NCBI RefSeq assembly: GCF_000503775.1
Contig: NZ_KI629785.1
Coordinates: forward strand, 1,239,501 to 1,303,500
Direction: 5' to 3'
From: Brevibacillus panacihumi W25
Lineage (GTDB): Bacteria; Bacillota; Bacilli; Brevibacillales; Brevibacillaceae
DNA length: 64,000 nucleotides
Below are positions 51,438-60,264 of this stretch, piece by piece. Made by a program: the position numbers and the translations under genes. The stretch's first letter is position 1, and each line of letters starts with the position of its first letter. The notes under the pieces were generated by a model. That model saw only the letters and a list, made by a program, of their open reading frames with translations, was not told where the DNA came from and ran no database searches.

Positions 51438-52883
51438 TTAATTGGCAAATCCGTATTTGTCTGCAAACAAATCAATGCTGCACCATTCGGTTTCGCGGCT
51501 CAGTCCACTCTCTTTCAGGCCTGGGAAGTCATAATGCAAGTCTTGGAAAATCGTATGGTTGTTAAAGAACACAGCTCCCGCTTCCAGGCGGTCGGCAATT
51601 CCTTCAGCCTTTTCCTGATCGGCTGTCCAGACGGAAGCGCGCAATCCGAATTCGGTGTCATTCGCCATCGCAATGGCTTCATCCAGATCGGAGAATTTCA
51701 ATACAGGAATGATCGGCCCGAACTGTTCTGCGCGAACCAGCTCGCTGTCTTGTGTTACACCAGTGGCAATCGAAGGGAGCATGAAGTAGCCTTTGTCCCA
51801 GGATTCTTCATCCAGCTTGATTCCAAGTGTTTCGACATGAGCGCCTTCACTCTTGGTGCGCTCGATCAAGCCTTTTACATAATCGTACTGGGCTTTGTTG
51901 TTGATCGGACCCATCATGGCATCCGGCTGAATGCCGTTGCCGACGATCATGCGTTGGAATTCCTTGGTCAGCTTCTCGAGGAACTCGTCATAGCGGGATT
52001 CATGCACGTACACGCGCTTGATCGCGGAGCATACCTGACCGGCTGCTCGGAGGATTCCCATGCGAATGCGCTGCATCGCTGTTTCGTCCAGCACGGCATC
52101 TTCGAGTATGAGCGCCGGGTCATTTCCGCCCAGCTCCATGTACAGCTTTTTCACAGTACCCGAAGACATTTTCATGATTTGTTTACCGGTCTCAGTGCTG
52201 CCTGTAAAAGCAATCGTGCGGACGCGTGGATCATGACAGAGCACGTCTCCCACCAAAGCACCCGAGCCTGTGACGATATTGATGACGCCTGGAGGCAACT
52301 GTGCGGCTACTACCTTGAGCGTCTCGAGGACAGTCAAAGGGCAATCGGTCGCCGGTTTGACTACGACGCTGTTTCCTGCCAGTACAGCTGGAATGACGCG
52401 TTTGTAGGTCAGAATCATCGGCGAGTTCCAAGGAGAGATGACGGCTGTCACACCGCGCGGACGGCGACGGATTTGCACCATTTGTCCGCCTGGCAGCGTT
52501 TCTGTTTTCCAAAATTTAACAAGCGCGTCTGCGCCTTTGCTCATGATTTCCACACAGCGCATGATGTCTTTTTTGGCTTCGACTAGCGGTTTTCCGTTTT
52601 CACGGACGAAGAGCGGCACCGTGGACTCGATGATTTCCGCCAACTTTTCGGAAGCTGCTTTGACCAGCTCCGCTCTTTTCTCTACCGGTGTGCTCGCCCA
52701 TGCCGGAAATGCCCGCTCAGCCGCATCGACCGCTTGATTTACCTCTTCTCTTGTACAAAGAGCCACCTGTCCAACCACTTCTGAAATGTTGGCGGGGGTG
52801 GTCACATCTGTGACCTTCCCCCCCTTGATCCACTCGCCATTGATCAGAAATTGGCCGGAAATGCTTGGATATGAGTTCGTCAT
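51438..52883 (-). CDS. NAD(P)-dependent aldehyde dehydrogenase
   Basis: A 481-residue ALDH with the general base Glu250 in MELGGNDPAL, the nucleophile Cys285 in AAGQVCSA, the cofactor loop GSTETGKQIM and the PWNSPM segment near 151. Enzymes of this group oxidise benzaldehydes, succinate semialdehyde and hydroxymuconic semialdehyde. It lies 15 bp after the TPP-lyase gene, which suggests oxidation of the aldehyde that the lyase releases (inference). Confidence 0.87.
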   Translation of the reverse strand: MTNSYPSISGQFLINGEWIKGGKVTDVTTPANISEVVGQVALCTREEVNQAVDAAERAFPAWASTPVEKRAELVKAASEKLAEIIESTVPLFVRENGKPLVEAKKDIMRCVEIMSKGADALVKFWKTETLPGGQMVQIRRRPRGVTAVISPWNSPMILTYKRVIPAVLAGNSVVVKPATDCPLTVLETLKVVAAQLPPGVINIVTGSGALVGDVLCHDPRVRTIAFTGSTETGKQIMKMSSGTVKKLYMELGGNDPALILEDAVLDETAMQRIRMGILRAAGQVCSAIKRVYVHESRYDEFLEKLTKEFQRMIVGNGIQPDAMMGPINNKAQYDYVKGLIERTKSEGAHVETLGIKLDEESWDKGYFMLPSIATGVTQDSELVRAEQFGPIIPVLKFSDLDEAIAMANDTEFGLRASVWTADQEKAEGIADRLEAGAVFFNNHTIFQDLHYDFPGLKESGLSRETEWCSIDLFADKYGFAN

Positions 52884-52898
52884 GTTTGTTCGGCCTCC

Positions 52899-54584
52899 TT
52901 ACAGTTTTTTCGGCTTAAAGGCGTCTGCCGCTCCTGGAGGGCCGCCAAACGGTTTGGCCATCGGACCTACGGCATTCATATCGACTACGATCATGGTTGG
53001 TTTTCTGCGCGCTACGGCTGCTTCCAGCTCATTGACCAGTTCTTCGGGAGAACCGACGCGGTTGGATTCGTACCCCATCGATTTTGCCAGCATGACGAAG
53101 TCCGGGCTGACCAGATCGACAGCTACCTGACGTCCGTAAGCTGCATCCTGAATGTTGCGCAGTACACCGTAGCCTGCATCGTCAAACAAGAGAACGATCA
53201 GCGGCAGATTTTCCTGTACCGCTACAGGCATTTCACCCACGTTCAGCATGTACCCGCCGTCTCCTGCCATCAGGACGACTACGCGGTCCTGTTGTCCCAT
53301 CTGGGCACCGAGAGCAGTCGGCAAGCCTTGTCCGATACCGCCGCCGGAAGCGTGGATGGAAGTGCGAGGTTCATAGATTTCAAACAAGCGGCTGCCCCAC
53401 ACGTTGGCAGGAACCGTCACGTCACGCACGAGGATGGCGTCTTTTGGCAGCACTCTGCGCATGCCGTCGACGATCGCTTCGTATGGTCCCAGCGTTTCGC
53501 GCAGGATCGCGCGCACTTTTTCACGAACGGATTTCACTTCTTCTACATAAGCCGCCTCAGGAGCAACGCTTTTTGCCTGGAGTGCTTCGTTCAAAGCAGC
53601 CAGGATCGGCTTCGCTTCGCCCAAGAGGCCATGTGTCACTTCATAGTTGCGGTTGAACGCACTCAGGTCAGCGTCGATGCTGATGTGCGCCTCTGGTGCA
53701 GTCACTTTCCAGTTGACCGTCTCATTGCCGCGGAAACGAACCCCGACACTTACCAGCAGATCCGCATTTTTCAACAGCTCTTTTACAGCTTCATAAGCCG
53801 CGAAGTGACCGATGCATTGCGGATGATCCTCTGGAATCGAGCCTTTGCCGGACTGGCTGGTAATCACGGCGGCGCCGGTCAACTCAGCCAGCTTGGTCAG
53901 CTCTTTGGAAGCGCCTGCAGAAATGACGCCTCCGCCCGCCCAGATCACCGGACGACGGGAGTTTGCCAGCTGATCGACAACCTCTGCCGGAATCACAGGT
54001 GCTGCTTGTGTCGCACAGGCGACTTGCACCGATTCGATCTTGCTTTGCGGGATGATCGCGGATTGGAAATCAATCGGGATTTCCAGCGATACGGGACCTG
54101 CTGGAGCCGTCGTCGCTGTGACGATCGCTTGACGGACCACGGAAGCAGCTTGCTCTGGCTTGCGCAGGCGGTACGCTTCCTTACAGCAGCCCTTCATCAT
54201 GGAGAGCTGGTCTTTGCATTCGTGAATGTAGCCACGGCCTGTTCCCAGGTATTTCGAGCCGACTTCACCTGTCAGGTGCAAGACAGGGGTTCCTGCTGCC
54301 CAGGCTTCGACCAGTGAACCGGCTGCATTCGCAGCGCCGCTTCCTGTACTGGTAATGACGACCCCCAGCTTGCCTGTCGATCTCGCGTAACCATCCGCCA
54401 TATTGGCTGCACCGCTCTCGCCACGGGAGCAGACGATGCGGATGCTCCCCTCGCGAAGCAATGCGTCGTAAATCGGCATATTGTGAATGCTGACGACACC
54501 AAAAACGACTTCGACCCCGGCGCGTACAAGCTCGGCTACAACCGCGTCCGCTGTTGTGTATTCCATTTGTCCATTCGTAGTCAT
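52899..54584 (-). CDS. Thiamine-diphosphate-dependent lyase/decarboxylase (acetolactate-synthase fold)
   Basis: A 561-residue enzyme with three domains: the N-terminal PYR domain with the activating Glu56 (CSRGESGAANMADGYAR), a central domain (IWAGGGVISAGASKEL) and the C-terminal PP domain with GDGGYMLNVGEM ending in the Mg2+-binding LLFDDAGYGVLRN. Relatives include acetolactate synthase, benzoylformate decarboxylase and 2-hydroxyacyl-CoA lyase. An acetolactate role is unlikely because no small subunit or branched-chain gene is near. In an aromatic operon it could decarboxylate or cleave a 2-oxoacid produced from ring cleavage. Confidence 0.85.
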   Translation of the reverse strand: MTTNGQMEYTTADAVVAELVRAGVEVVFGVVSIHNMPIYDALLREGSIRIVCSRGESGAANMADGYARSTGKLGVVITSTGSGAANAAGSLVEAWAAGTPVLHLTGEVGSKYLGTGRGYIHECKDQLSMMKGCCKEAYRLRKPEQAASVVRQAIVTATTAPAGPVSLEIPIDFQSAIIPQSKIESVQVACATQAAPVIPAEVVDQLANSRRPVIWAGGGVISAGASKELTKLAELTGAAVITSQSGKGSIPEDHPQCIGHFAAYEAVKELLKNADLLVSVGVRFRGNETVNWKVTAPEAHISIDADLSAFNRNYEVTHGLLGEAKPILAALNEALQAKSVAPEAAYVEEVKSVREKVRAILRETLGPYEAIVDGMRRVLPKDAILVRDVTVPANVWGSRLFEIYEPRTSIHASGGGIGQGLPTALGAQMGQQDRVVVLMAGDGGYMLNVGEMPVAVQENLPLIVLLFDDAGYGVLRNIQDAAYGRQVAVDLVSPDFVMLAKSMGYESNRVGSPEELVNELEAAVARRKPTMIVVDMNAVGPMAKPFGGPPGAADAFKPKKL

Positions 54585-54612
54585 GATGTACCCCTTTCAG
54601 ACTTTTTCGTTA

Positions 54613-55404
54613 TTAAAGCGCTTTCCCCAAAGCTCCGGCTACTTCAATCGTAGATCCCGATACGTAGCTGGCTTGTGCAGAAGCCAGGAAAAGGATCGCA
54701 CTCGCCACTTCTTCGGGTTGGCCGACTCTGCCCATGGGGATATTGCGTTTTTTCGCCAAGTCGTTGTAATACTCTGCCGGATCCATCTCAGGCGCATTCT
54801 TCAAACGTCTGCGCTCCCATTGATCGGTCGCGATCAAGCCGAGACTTACAGAGTTTACCGTGATGTTGTGGGGAGCCAGCTCCTGGGAAAGAGTCTTGCT
54901 CAGGTTCAGCAGCCCTGCACGAGTCGCAGCAGTCGCGACCATATGCCGCTCCGGTTCTTTCGCCAGCGTCGCATTGATATTGATGATGCGGCCGCCGCCC
55001 TGCTTGAGCAGATGCGGATAAGCGGCGCGTACTGCGTGAATGATCGCGAAGTACTTCAGATCAATTTGCTGTCTCCATTGCTCATCCGTGATGTCAAAGA
55101 AATAGCCCATCACGCTTTGGCCCGCTGCGTTGACCAGAATATCGACAGCGCCGAAGTGTTCAGCAGTGCCGTCGATAAAGCTGTGCACGTCTTCTTTGCT
55201 AGTCACATCACAGGTTTTCGCAAAAACCTGATCGGCAGAAGCGAACTGCTCCAGATGCTTGCAAGCGTTTTCCATTCTCTGTTGATCGCGCCCGCAAATC
55301 GCGACGCGGGCGCCTTCCTGCAGGAACATCTCTGCCGTTTTCAAACCGACGCCGGAGGTTCCGCCCATGACAATCGCCACTTTATTTTTCAGACCCAAGT
55401 CCAT
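54613..55404 (-). CDS. Short-chain dehydrogenase/reductase-like protein with altered catalytic residues
   Basis: A 263-residue SDR fold: cofactor motif GGTSGVGLKTAE, Asp-x-Asn region ILVNAAGQSVMG and NAT/NAL beta-5 segment. Where active SDRs have Tyr-x3-Lys, this protein has HMVATAATRAGLLNLSK, so the aligned positions are Thr and Arg. The NAD(P) site looks intact. It may bind cofactor without classical catalysis, use other residues, or have a structural role. I recall related proteins with the same loss, so it is probably an old subfamily rather than a fresh mutation. It sits between the extradiol dioxygenase and TPP-lyase genes. Confidence 0.8.
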   Translation of the reverse strand: MDLGLKNKVAIVMGGTSGVGLKTAEMFLQEGARVAICGRDQQRMENACKHLEQFASADQVFAKTCDVTSKEDVHSFIDGTAEHFGAVDILVNAAGQSVMGYFFDITDEQWRQQIDLKYFAIIHAVRAAYPHLLKQGGGRIININATLAKEPERHMVATAATRAGLLNLSKTLSQELAPHNITVNSVSLGLIATDQWERRRLKNAPEMDPAEYYNDLAKKRNIPMGRVGQPEEVASAILFLASAQASYVSGSTIEVAGALGKAL

Positions 55405-55450
55405 CTTTTTTCAACACTCCTTCTTCAGCGCTGGCTGGTTGTCGTCGATG

Positions 55451-56368
55451 CTAGTCTTTTTTCACCAGTTTGGTCGCCCAGCCTTCGTCCGGATCGCCTT
55501 TCATGGATGCACGGGCTCCTGGCGGCGGCGGACCTGCAATACCCCATTGGTCCATCAAATGCGGCACGCGTTTCCAAACCAATGCTTGCCACTTGTCATC
55601 GTCCTCTACCGTAGTCAGGTAGCAGGTGTACTCCATGACGTATCCTGCTGGATCGCGGAAGTAGCAGAAAATGTTGTTGCCTGGGCCGTGACGTCCTGGT
55701 CCCCACATCGGTTCGACATCTGCTTTGCGGACATTGGCGATTCCGCGCATCACTTCGTCGACGCTCTCTACCTCATAGGCGATGTGATTCACAGATGCAT
55801 GTTCGTCCTGGTTAAATGCAAGCGAATGGTGGTTCTTGTTGCAGCGCAGGAAGACCATTTGATGCTCGCTCCAGTCCGTAACCTTGAAGCCCAGTACTTT
55901 TGTATAAAAATCCGTAATCATGTCGATGTCTTTGGTATTCATGACGACATGGTTCAATTTGATCGGATCGACGTTTTTCTTGCTCCAGTCCTTGGTGTGA
56001 ATCTCTACCCAACAACTCAGCTCGATGCATCTGCCTTCCGGATCGAGAAAGCGAAGCCCGTATCCTGCTCCCGCTTCGTCCAGATAGCCTGGTTCTTGAA
56101 TGACGGGAATGCCCAATTCCTTCAGTTTTTCCGCAGCCGAATCGACAGCATGCTTGTCGACGACACCGAACGCGATATGGTGCAAGCCTCTTTTTTCCCC
56201 TCTTTGCAGATGCAAAATGTGGTTCTCTGAGCCAGCGCCACGGAAGTACACATTATTCTCGTCCTCTTGGAGCTTATCGAGTCCCCATATTTTTTCGTAA
56301 AAATCTGCCTGTTCTTGCAACACCGGCGTAAATAAGCTGATGTGGCGCAGATGGGTAATGCCCAACAT
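55451..56368 (-). CDS. Extradiol ring-cleavage dioxygenase, type I (VOC)
   Basis: A 305-residue two-module VOC dioxygenase. The C-terminal module carries the expected 2-His-1-carboxylate set: His140 (LNHVVMN), His195 (VNHIAYE) and Glu246 (YVMEYTC), and the GPGRHG loop near 223-228 recalls homoprotocatechuate 2,3-dioxygenase. The N-terminal module also shows His9, His64 and Glu116 (RCIELS) at the equivalent places, which are usually lost in this class. The tail has a PPPPG stretch. It should open a catechol-type ring next to a hydroxyl with Fe(II) or Mn(II). First gene of the 11-gene operon. Confidence 0.88.
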   Translation of the reverse strand: MLGITHLRHISLFTPVLQEQADFYEKIWGLDKLQEDENNVYFRGAGSENHILHLQRGEKRGLHHIAFGVVDKHAVDSAAEKLKELGIPVIQEPGYLDEAGAGYGLRFLDPEGRCIELSCWVEIHTKDWSKKNVDPIKLNHVVMNTKDIDMITDFYTKVLGFKVTDWSEHQMVFLRCNKNHHSLAFNQDEHASVNHIAYEVESVDEVMRGIANVRKADVEPMWGPGRHGPGNNIFCYFRDPAGYVMEYTCYLTTVEDDDKWQALVWKRVPHLMDQWGIAGPPPPGARASMKGDPDEGWATKLVKKD

Positions 56369-56414
56369 AGGAAATCACCTCTTGTGGAATAGTGTTTGGA
56401 GCAAGAAAAACGTA

Positions 56415-56440
56415 TGTGTTTTAAATATAAAACGATGTTT
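56415..56440. promoter_or_regulatory. IclR-type operator in the leader of the 11-gene operon (proximal)
   Basis: TGTGTTTTAAATATAAAAC plus GATGTTT. The first 12 bases and the following AAAC are identical to the element at 40997 upstream of the cupin unit, in the same orientation relative to the gene. Confidence 0.65.
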
Positions 56441-56529
56441 CCGAATATGACTAAAAAAAAGAGGCTCTTACAACCTGTTGCTATGCCTAAGATGCTTTGC
56501 CCTTCCTTCTCTCTCCCATAAACACGCGC

Positions 56530-56552
56530 ATCGTTTCATATACAAAACAAAG
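56530..56552. promoter_or_regulatory. IclR-type operator at the start of transcription of the 11-gene operon
   Basis: Minus-strand GTTTTGTATATGAAAC within a 23-bp site, centred about 20 bp downstream of the predicted transcription start. This is a repression position, like the sites at the two other units. Confidence 0.65.
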
Positions 56553-56569
56553 TTTATTTTTATGTCTTT

Positions 56570-56599
56570 ATTTTAGTTTTTTCGCGACTATGGTGTCAA
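56570..56599 (-). promoter_or_regulatory. Sigma-A promoter of the 11-gene catabolic operon
   Basis: Minus-strand TTGACA (56599-56594), 18-bp spacer, TAAAAT (56575-56570). The leader to the first start codon is about 195 nt and contains both operators. Confidence 0.75.
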
Positions 56600-56635
56600 T
56601 ACTAAAGATTTAGATAATTTCACACTTATATGCAA

Positions 56636-56662
56636 CCCCCTATGCCTGATAGACATAGGGGG
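56636..56662. terminator. Hairpin after the aspartokinase gene
   Basis: CCCCCTATG and CATAGGGGG, 9 bp perfect with a 9-nt loop, 9 bp after the stop of ask. No T-run follows on the minus strand, so it is a weak terminator at best. Confidence 0.55.
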
Positions 56663-56670
56663 CGCTTTTG

Positions 56671-57675
56671 CTAAGGAGTTACCGCTTTTGTTTGGATTAT
56701 TTTTTCATCCAGACCGAGCGCTGTATGTACCACACGCAGTACATTTTTCAACGCAGATGGATGGACGTGAGTGTAAAGACAGCCTTCTTCATTCTTTTTC
56801 CAAGAATTGGCGTGAGGCAGCCGTCTTAACACAGGCAACAGCTCCCAGGTCGAAAGCGGTGACTCACCCGCGATGGCAACCCGGTATCCGCCCAGTTCTT
56901 CCCTGTGCGCCAGGGCAAGGCGCGGCCGATCAGACCCTGTCGAAGGCTCACCTCCCACCCTGGTTCCTTCCTCGGTGGAAAAGCTGGAGCGAACGACCAA
57001 AGGCACTTGATGCTTCCTGGCATGTTCCACGCAGCGCGCATGCAGGACGGCTGCTCCCATGCGGGATAGCAACAACATCTGCTCGGCGGAAATCCAGGAG
57101 AACTTCTGTGCAGCTGGGACCAATCGCGGGTCTGCTGTATAGACGCCATCCACATCCGTCAAAATCTCGCAAAGCTCTGCTTGCAGGGCAGCCGCCAACG
57201 CCACAGCACTGGTATCGGAGCCTCCCCGTCCCAACGTGGTAATCTCTCCTTGCTCCGATATCCCTTGGTAACCCGCCACGATCACGACCTTCCCTGCATC
57301 CAGATGCTTGTGGATCGGCGAGGGATCGACCGATTGAATCCGTGCATCCGTATGTTTGGCCTGTGTCGTGATTCCTGCCTGCCAGCCTGTCAGCGACACC
57401 GCCTCGCAGCCTTTTTGACGCAGGGCCATCGCCAAAAGGGCAATCGATACCTGCTCTCCCGTGCTTGCGAGCATATCCCATTCCCGGTCAGCGGGCTTCT
57501 CGGCGATTTGTTCTGCCAGTTCCTTCAATTTATTTGTTGTATTTCCCATTGCGGACAAGACGACCACCAAGCGCTGATGCGTCTGCCTGGCGAGAATGAT
57601 CCGATCGGCCACCTTGCGTATCCGGTCTACAGATGCAACAGACGTGCCTCCATATTTCTGTACAACAAGCGCCAT
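56671..57675 (-). CDS. ask: Aspartate kinase of the ectoine operon, short form
   Basis: A 334-residue aspartokinase with VVQKYGGTSVA at the start, STGEQVSIALLAMAL, the GRGGSDTSAVALAAAL phosphate loop and LTDVDGVYTADPR. The kinase domain fills residues 1-230. Only about 100 residues follow, with one poorly conserved ACT-like stretch (YRVAIAGESPLSTWELLPVLRRL), whereas common aspartokinases are 400-460 residues with two ACT domains. It makes aspartyl phosphate for ectoine precursors. The reduced regulatory part suggests weak feedback inhibition (inference). Last gene of the ehu-ect operon, 12 bp after ectD. Confidence 0.87.
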   Translation of the reverse strand: MALVVQKYGGTSVASVDRIRKVADRIILARQTHQRLVVVLSAMGNTTNKLKELAEQIAEKPADREWDMLASTGEQVSIALLAMALRQKGCEAVSLTGWQAGITTQAKHTDARIQSVDPSPIHKHLDAGKVVIVAGYQGISEQGEITTLGRGGSDTSAVALAAALQAELCEILTDVDGVYTADPRLVPAAQKFSWISAEQMLLLSRMGAAVLHARCVEHARKHQVPLVVRSSFSTEEGTRVGGEPSTGSDRPRLALAHREELGGYRVAIAGESPLSTWELLPVLRRLPHANSWKKNEEGCLYTHVHPSALKNVLRVVHTALGLDEKIIQTKAVTP

Positions 57676-57687
57676 GCGTCTCCTCCC

Positions 57688-58575
57688 TTATTCTCTCGTC
57701 GCAATATAGTCAGGTCGAGGCTGCTGCCCCGAAAACGGAGCCACCAGCTTGTTTTCCACGCTGTTGTAAACCATGAACACATTGCTGCGCGGCAGTGGGG
57801 AGATGTTGCTGTTGGAGCCGTGCATAATATTGCAATCGAAAAGAACGACACTCCCCGCTGGTCCCGTCATCGTGTCAATTCCATGCTTCTCCACGAGCTT
57901 CGCCAGATTCTCCTGATCAGGAACACCGTATTCTTGTCTTCGCAGCGACTGCTCATAGTGATCTTCCGGCGTCTCTCCCACGCAGGTGATGAACGATTGA
58001 TGGGAGCCGGGCACGAGGAGCAGCGGGCCATTATAATGGAAATTTTCTTCCAGTGTAATCGAACAACTCAAGGCCCGCATCCGTGGCATGCCATCCTCTA
58101 CATGCCAGGTCTCAAAGTCGGAGTGCCAGTAAAATTCCTTGCCGGTAAAGCCTTTTTTGTAATTGATCCGCGACTGGTGGAGATAGACCTCGCTGCCCAG
58201 GATTTGCTCGATCATCTGTACCAATCGAGGGTCCTGCGACAGCTGCCGGAACACCTCGTTGTCCCGGTGAACGGCGAAGATGGATCGCACCTCTTGGGAT
58301 TCTGGCTCCCGGATTACTTCCTTGCGATTCGCTTGCGCATTTTTCTCCCATAAGCGATCCATTTCGCTGCGAAGTTCCTGGACTTCTTCCGATGCAAAAA
58401 AGCCGGTCAAGTTCAAATAGCCATTCTGTTCGTAAAAGGAAAGCTGCTCGGTTGTGAGCGGGCCGCTGTTTGTCCGTTCGTTGCGATAGACGACCGGATC
58501 CACACGCGGCAGAATCCTTGCCTTTGGGCTGACACGAGATGGATACACGTCATGTACGATGGATTGGTTTGTCAT
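57688..58575 (-). CDS. ectD: Ectoine 5-hydroxylase
   Basis: A 295-residue Fe(II)/2-oxoglutarate dioxygenase of the PhyH family with the EctD signature [20 protein letters not shown] (iron ligands His and Asp of HSD) and the distal His in [11 protein letters not shown] near residue 245. It converts ectoine to 5-hydroxyectoine. Length and motifs are normal. It overlaps the end of ectC by 4 bp. Confidence 0.95.
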   Translation of the reverse strand: MTNQSIVHDVYPSRVSPKARILPRVDPVVYRNERTNSGPLTTEQLSFYEQNGYLNLTGFFASEEVQELRSEMDRLWEKNAQANRKEVIREPESQEVRSIFAVHRDNEVFRQLSQDPRLVQMIEQILGSEVYLHQSRINYKKGFTGKEFYWHSDFETWHVEDGMPRMRALSCSITLEENFHYNGPLLLVPGSHQSFITCVGETPEDHYEQSLRRQEYGVPDQENLAKLVEKHGIDTMTGPAGSVVLFDCNIMHGSNSNISPLPRSNVFMVYNSVENKLVAPFSGQQPRPDYIATRE

Positions 58576-58967
58576 GAGCGATTTCCCTCCAGTAGCGGGT
58601 AGACCCCTTCTTCATCATGAACCTCGCGCCCTGTCAACGGCGGATTGAAGACGCAGACCATCCGCATCTGGCTGCGCGCCCGCAAATAATGCTTTTCATG
58701 CCCGGACAAGGCGTACATCATCCCGGGACGGATCTGATAGGTTTCGCCTCCGACGACCTCGATCTCGCCTTCTCCTTCGATGCAATACACGGCTTCCAGA
58801 TGGTTTTTGTACCAGATGTAGGTTTCCGTTCCCGCCTTGATGATCGTATCGTGCAGAGAAAAGCCCATCTGATCATGCTGCAAGAGAAACCTCCTGCTGG
58901 CCCATGTCGGCGTATCGATGTCGTCCTTCGTTCCGATAAGGTCCTCCAAGTGTTTGACGATCATAAT
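58572..58967 (-). CDS. ectC: L-ectoine synthase
   Basis: A 131-residue cupin with the typical start [57 protein letters not shown] and the C-terminal [23 protein letters not shown]. It cyclises N-gamma-acetyl-diaminobutyrate to ectoine. ATG 58967 has AAAGGAG upstream, inside the end of ectB (7-bp overlap of the genes). Confidence 0.95.
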   Translation of the reverse strand: MMIVKHLEDLIGTKDDIDTPTWASRRFLLQHDQMGFSLHDTIIKAGTETYIWYKNHLEAVYCIEGEGEIEVVGGETYQIRPGMMYALSGHEKHYLRARSQMRMVCVFNPPLTGREVHDEEGVYPLLEGNRS

Positions 58968-60253
58968 CCTCTCTCCTTTCGCTGGCATATCTTTACACTT
59001 TCCTCGAGAATATCCAGTCCTCTATTCAGTGCTTCGTCAGAAATCGTCAGCGGGGGCAAGAGCTTGATCACTTCGCTTCGCGCCCCGGAAGTCTCCATGA
59101 TTAATCCTCGCTCAAACGCGCACGCGCAGATTTTTTCTGCCAGCTCATCCTCCTGTACGGCGAGACCCAGCATCAACCCCTTGCCGCGAACCTCCGCGCC
59201 CAGATATGGATAATCAGCTGCGATCTTCTCCAGTCGGGCACGCGCCATCTGCCCCTTTTTCCCGATGCTTTGGCGAAACGCGTCATCCTTCCAGTAGTTC
59301 AATGCCTCAAGCGCGGCGATAAACGCCAGATTGTTGCCGCGAAATGTCCCGTTGTGCTCACCTGGCTGCCATTTATCGAGGTCCGGCCTGATCAGCGTGA
59401 GGGCAAGGGGCAAACCGTAACCGCCGATGGATTTGGAGAGGCAGACGATGTCCGGCGTAATGCCCGCCTGCTCGAAGCTGAAGAAGGAACCCGTTCGTCC
59501 GCAACCTGCCTGCACATCATCGACGATCAGCAGGATGCCGTGCTTGCGGCAGATCGCCTCGATTCTGCGCAGCCACTCCGAGCTCGCTACATTGATCCCC
59601 CCTTCCCCCTGAACGGTTTCGAGGATCATAGCTGCGGGGAGAGAAAGTCCGCTGCCACCGTCTTCGAGCAGCCGTTCGATATAGGCGGCGGTATCCACAT
59701 CCGCGCCCATGTAGTTGTCATAGGGAAGGGACAAGGCATGGGTCAGGGGCATCCCGGCTCCTTCGCGCTTCATCCGGTTTCCGGTCACGGACAAAGAGCC
59801 GATCGTCATGCCGTGAAACCCGTTGGTAAAGCTCAGGACCGTATGTCGCCCAGTCGTCTTGCGCGCCAGCTTCAAGGCTGCTTCGACGCTGTTGGTTCCC
59901 GTGGGACCGGGGAACATGATTTTGTAGGACATGCCGCGCGGGGCCAAGATCACCTCGTTGAATTTCTTCAGCAACGCCTCTTTGGCTTCGGTCGCCATAT
60001 CCAGGCTGTGCGTAACTCCGTCCTGTCTCAGATACTCGATCAGTTTTTCCTTGATCACCGGGTTGTTGTGCCCATAGTTCAGCGCTCCTGCGCCAGCAAA
60101 AAAGTCTATATAGGCCCTTCCTGCGTTATCCCAGAGTGTATGCCCGCTCGCTTTGGCAAACACGACCGGAAAATTTCGGATGTAGCTCCTTACCTGTGAC
60201 TCGATTTGCGCGAACACCTGCAATGGGTTTTGTACCTCGGTAATGGTTTTCAT
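58961..60253 (-). CDS. ectB: Diaminobutyrate-2-oxoglutarate transaminase
   Basis: A 430-residue class III PLP aminotransferase: [35 protein letters not shown], the acidic [13 protein letters not shown] and the PLP-binding Lys in [18 protein letters not shown] near residue 275. It makes 2,4-diaminobutyrate from aspartate semialdehyde for ectoine. ATG 60253 has GAGGAGG. Confidence 0.95.
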   Translation of the reverse strand: MKTITEVQNPLQVFAQIESQVRSYIRNFPVVFAKASGHTLWDNAGRAYIDFFAGAGALNYGHNNPVIKEKLIEYLRQDGVTHSLDMATEAKEALLKKFNEVILAPRGMSYKIMFPGPTGTNSVEAALKLARKTTGRHTVLSFTNGFHGMTIGSLSVTGNRMKREGAGMPLTHALSLPYDNYMGADVDTAAYIERLLEDGGSGLSLPAAMILETVQGEGGINVASSEWLRRIEAICRKHGILLIVDDVQAGCGRTGSFFSFEQAGITPDIVCLSKSIGGYGLPLALTLIRPDLDKWQPGEHNGTFRGNNLAFIAALEALNYWKDDAFRQSIGKKGQMARARLEKIAADYPYLGAEVRGKGLMLGLAVQEDELAEKICACAFERGLIMETSGARSEVIKLLPPLTISDEALNRGLDILEESVKICQRKERGL

Positions 60254-60264
60254 GCACAACCTCC

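Noticed and set aside
52899-54584. Acetolactate synthase of branched-chain amino acid synthesis
   Set aside because: No regulatory subunit or ilv/leu gene is nearby, and the gene is embedded in an aromatic-catabolism operon.
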